DNA of 64,000 nucleotides, from positions 806,001 through 870,000 of the forward strand of contig CAVPSU010000001.1 in assembly GCA_963708715.1 (NCBI GenBank). The letters run 5' to 3'. Position 1 is the stretch's first letter, and every line of letters begins with the position of its first letter. The notes below the pieces were generated by a model, which worked only from the letters and a program-made list of their open reading frames with translations, ran no database searches and was not told the origin of the DNA. The position numbers and the translations under genes are program-made. The stretch comes from DAIOEK01 sp963708715 (GTDB taxonomy: Bacteria; Chloroflexota; Anaerolineae; Anaerolineales; Anaerolineaceae). Below are positions 63,414 through 64,000 of this stretch, in pieces.

Positions 63414-63767
63414 TTGATTATCCTACATCAAATTATTGCCGGGTTGACCATCCTAACGGGTGTCGCTGCGATGATCAAGCCTGAAGTGATGGCACGATTC
63501 ACCGGGTTACAGATGACTCAACCCCGCGGTCTGGTCGAAATGCGGTCGGGTATTGGAGCACTCTTCGTTGGTATGGGCGCAGCCCCGTGGATCCTCGGAC
63601 ATCCTATCACCTATCAGATGCTTGGGATCGGGTACCTCTGTATTGCCGCCGCTCGTCTGCCAGCGATGATCATTTACCATTCATTTGATAATTCAAATTG
63701 GATCAGCCTGACTATCGAAATTCTGTTTGGGGCAGCCTTGCTCTTTCCACTCTACCCAGTTCTGTAA
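63414..63767 (+). CDS. Small polytopic membrane protein (DUF4345-like)
   Basis: This 117-residue protein has four hydrophobic helices and a central VEMRSGIGALFVGMG segment, like the DUF4345 pattern (R-x-x-Y/I-G-G/A). It starts at TTG with AAGG ahead, 42 bases after the protease gene, so it may share its transcript. Its function is unknown. Confidence 0.6.
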   Translation: MIILHQIIAGLTILTGVAAMIKPEVMARFTGLQMTQPRGLVEMRSGIGALFVGMGAAPWILGHPITYQMLGIGYLCIAAARLPAMIIYHSFDNSNWISLTIEILFGAALLFPLYPVL

Positions 63768-63914
63768 AGGACAGCCACTCCCAGGTAGCACAAATTTCAG
63801 GTTACAGATGCTCGAGGGAAAAGAACATATACCCGGCTGTGATCTCGATTTATAGGATTCTGAGTTATTCACTTTCGATTATAATTGGATATAAATTATC
63901 CTATTTGGAGCGAT

Positions 63915-64000
63915 ATGATGAATGACCCTCTTGCAAAATGCCTTGTTTGTGAACGAAGTATTGAAGATATCCCATTAGTTCCGATTGAGTATCGAGCTAT
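63915..64000 (+). CDS. Start of an unidentified gene with a CxxC knuckle (truncated by window end)
   Basis: ATG at 63915 has GGAG five bases upstream, and 28 codons are open to the window edge. The early sequence has Cys-Leu-Val-Cys near residues 9-12, which may begin a zinc ribbon. TATAAT at 63880-63885 could be its -10 box. Too little is present to name it. Confidence 0.5.
   Translation, partial: MMNDPLAKCLVCERSIEDIPLVPIEYRA

Noticed and set aside
1..64000. tRNA or rRNA genes, CRISPR arrays, insertion sequences, prophage
   Set aside because: No cloverleaf with a T-loop, no regular spaced repeats, no transposase or integrase reading frames and no phage structural genes were seen.
1..64000. 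Genetic code with UGA as Trp
   Set aside because: Several intact genes (for example kdpA and kdpD) end in TGA, and TGG is used for Trp throughout.

Overview
The window looks like a chromosomal segment from a bacterium of the Chloroflexota, most likely an Anaerolineae-type anaerobe. This assignment is inferred from gene content: a two-domain dehydrogenase of polysaccharide loci, several GT39/GT87 membrane glycosyltransferases, a KorDABC-type 2-oxoacid:ferredoxin oxidoreductase, a deazaflavin-dependent oxidoreductase, Thr/Ser/Pro-rich lipoproteins and a BMP-type uptake operon. No rRNA, tRNA, CRISPR array or insertion sequence was recognised. GC content is moderate, genes are dense, and many start codons are coupled (ATGA overlaps).

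Layout. 1-8.1 kb is an envelope/polysaccharide block: partial heparinase-type lyase, two-domain oxidoreductase, two GT87-like proteins, one GT39 protein and a flippase-like membrane protein. 8.2-18.5 kb holds a lipoprotein, an anchored zinc metalloprotease, YtxH, PAP2 phosphatase, a transglutaminase-core membrane protein translationally coupled to a GAF-type adenylate cyclase, and a PfkB-like protein without the catalytic Asp. 18.5-24.7 kb holds another GT39 protein, cysS, a frameshifted dihydroorotate-dehydrogenase-like gene and the minus-strand run yedF-like / Rdx selenoprotein / trpS / dtd. 25.0-31.5 kb has an NfeD-slipin pair, GNAT, a zinc-ribbon membrane protein, a small SWIM protein behind a leader with a terminator-like hairpin, and a dead ABC ATPase beside an intact HlyD-like lipoprotein. 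31.6-35 kb is a P5C-dehydrogenase-like gene with a two-subunit CoA transferase. 35.3-43.7 kb is a full kdp locus (small peptide, kdpF, A, B, unknown gene, C, D, E) whose regulator gene carries an in-frame TGA. 43.7-45 kb is a pseudogene stretch (fdrA and MASE1 remnants). 45.4-48.1 kb is korDABC. 48.3-49.9 kb has two small membrane proteins and an EamA transporter. 50-58.8 kb is a minus-strand operon for nucleoside/nucleobase-type uptake (BMP ABC transporter), a molybdenum hydroxylase lacking an FAD subunit, and a deaminase-like amidohydrolase. 59-64 kb has a Ddn-type oxidoreductase, a diguanylate cyclase, a CPBP protease, a small membrane protein and a partial gene.

The most notable observation is at 24015-24260 (minus): a complete SelW/Rdx-type reading frame with an in-frame UGA giving a C-x-x-U motif, a perfect stem-loop at the spacing expected of a bacterial SECIS, and a YedF-like (selenium-metabolism family) gene just upstream. 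Conventional annotation would truncate it or drop its active site. By contrast, the in-frame UGA in kdpE sits at a conserved Trp position with no SECIS, and is probably a nonsense mutation or a sequence error. Four further loci are decayed or altered: the ABC ATPase, the DHOD-like gene, fdrA/MASE1 and the catalytically altered PfkB homologue.
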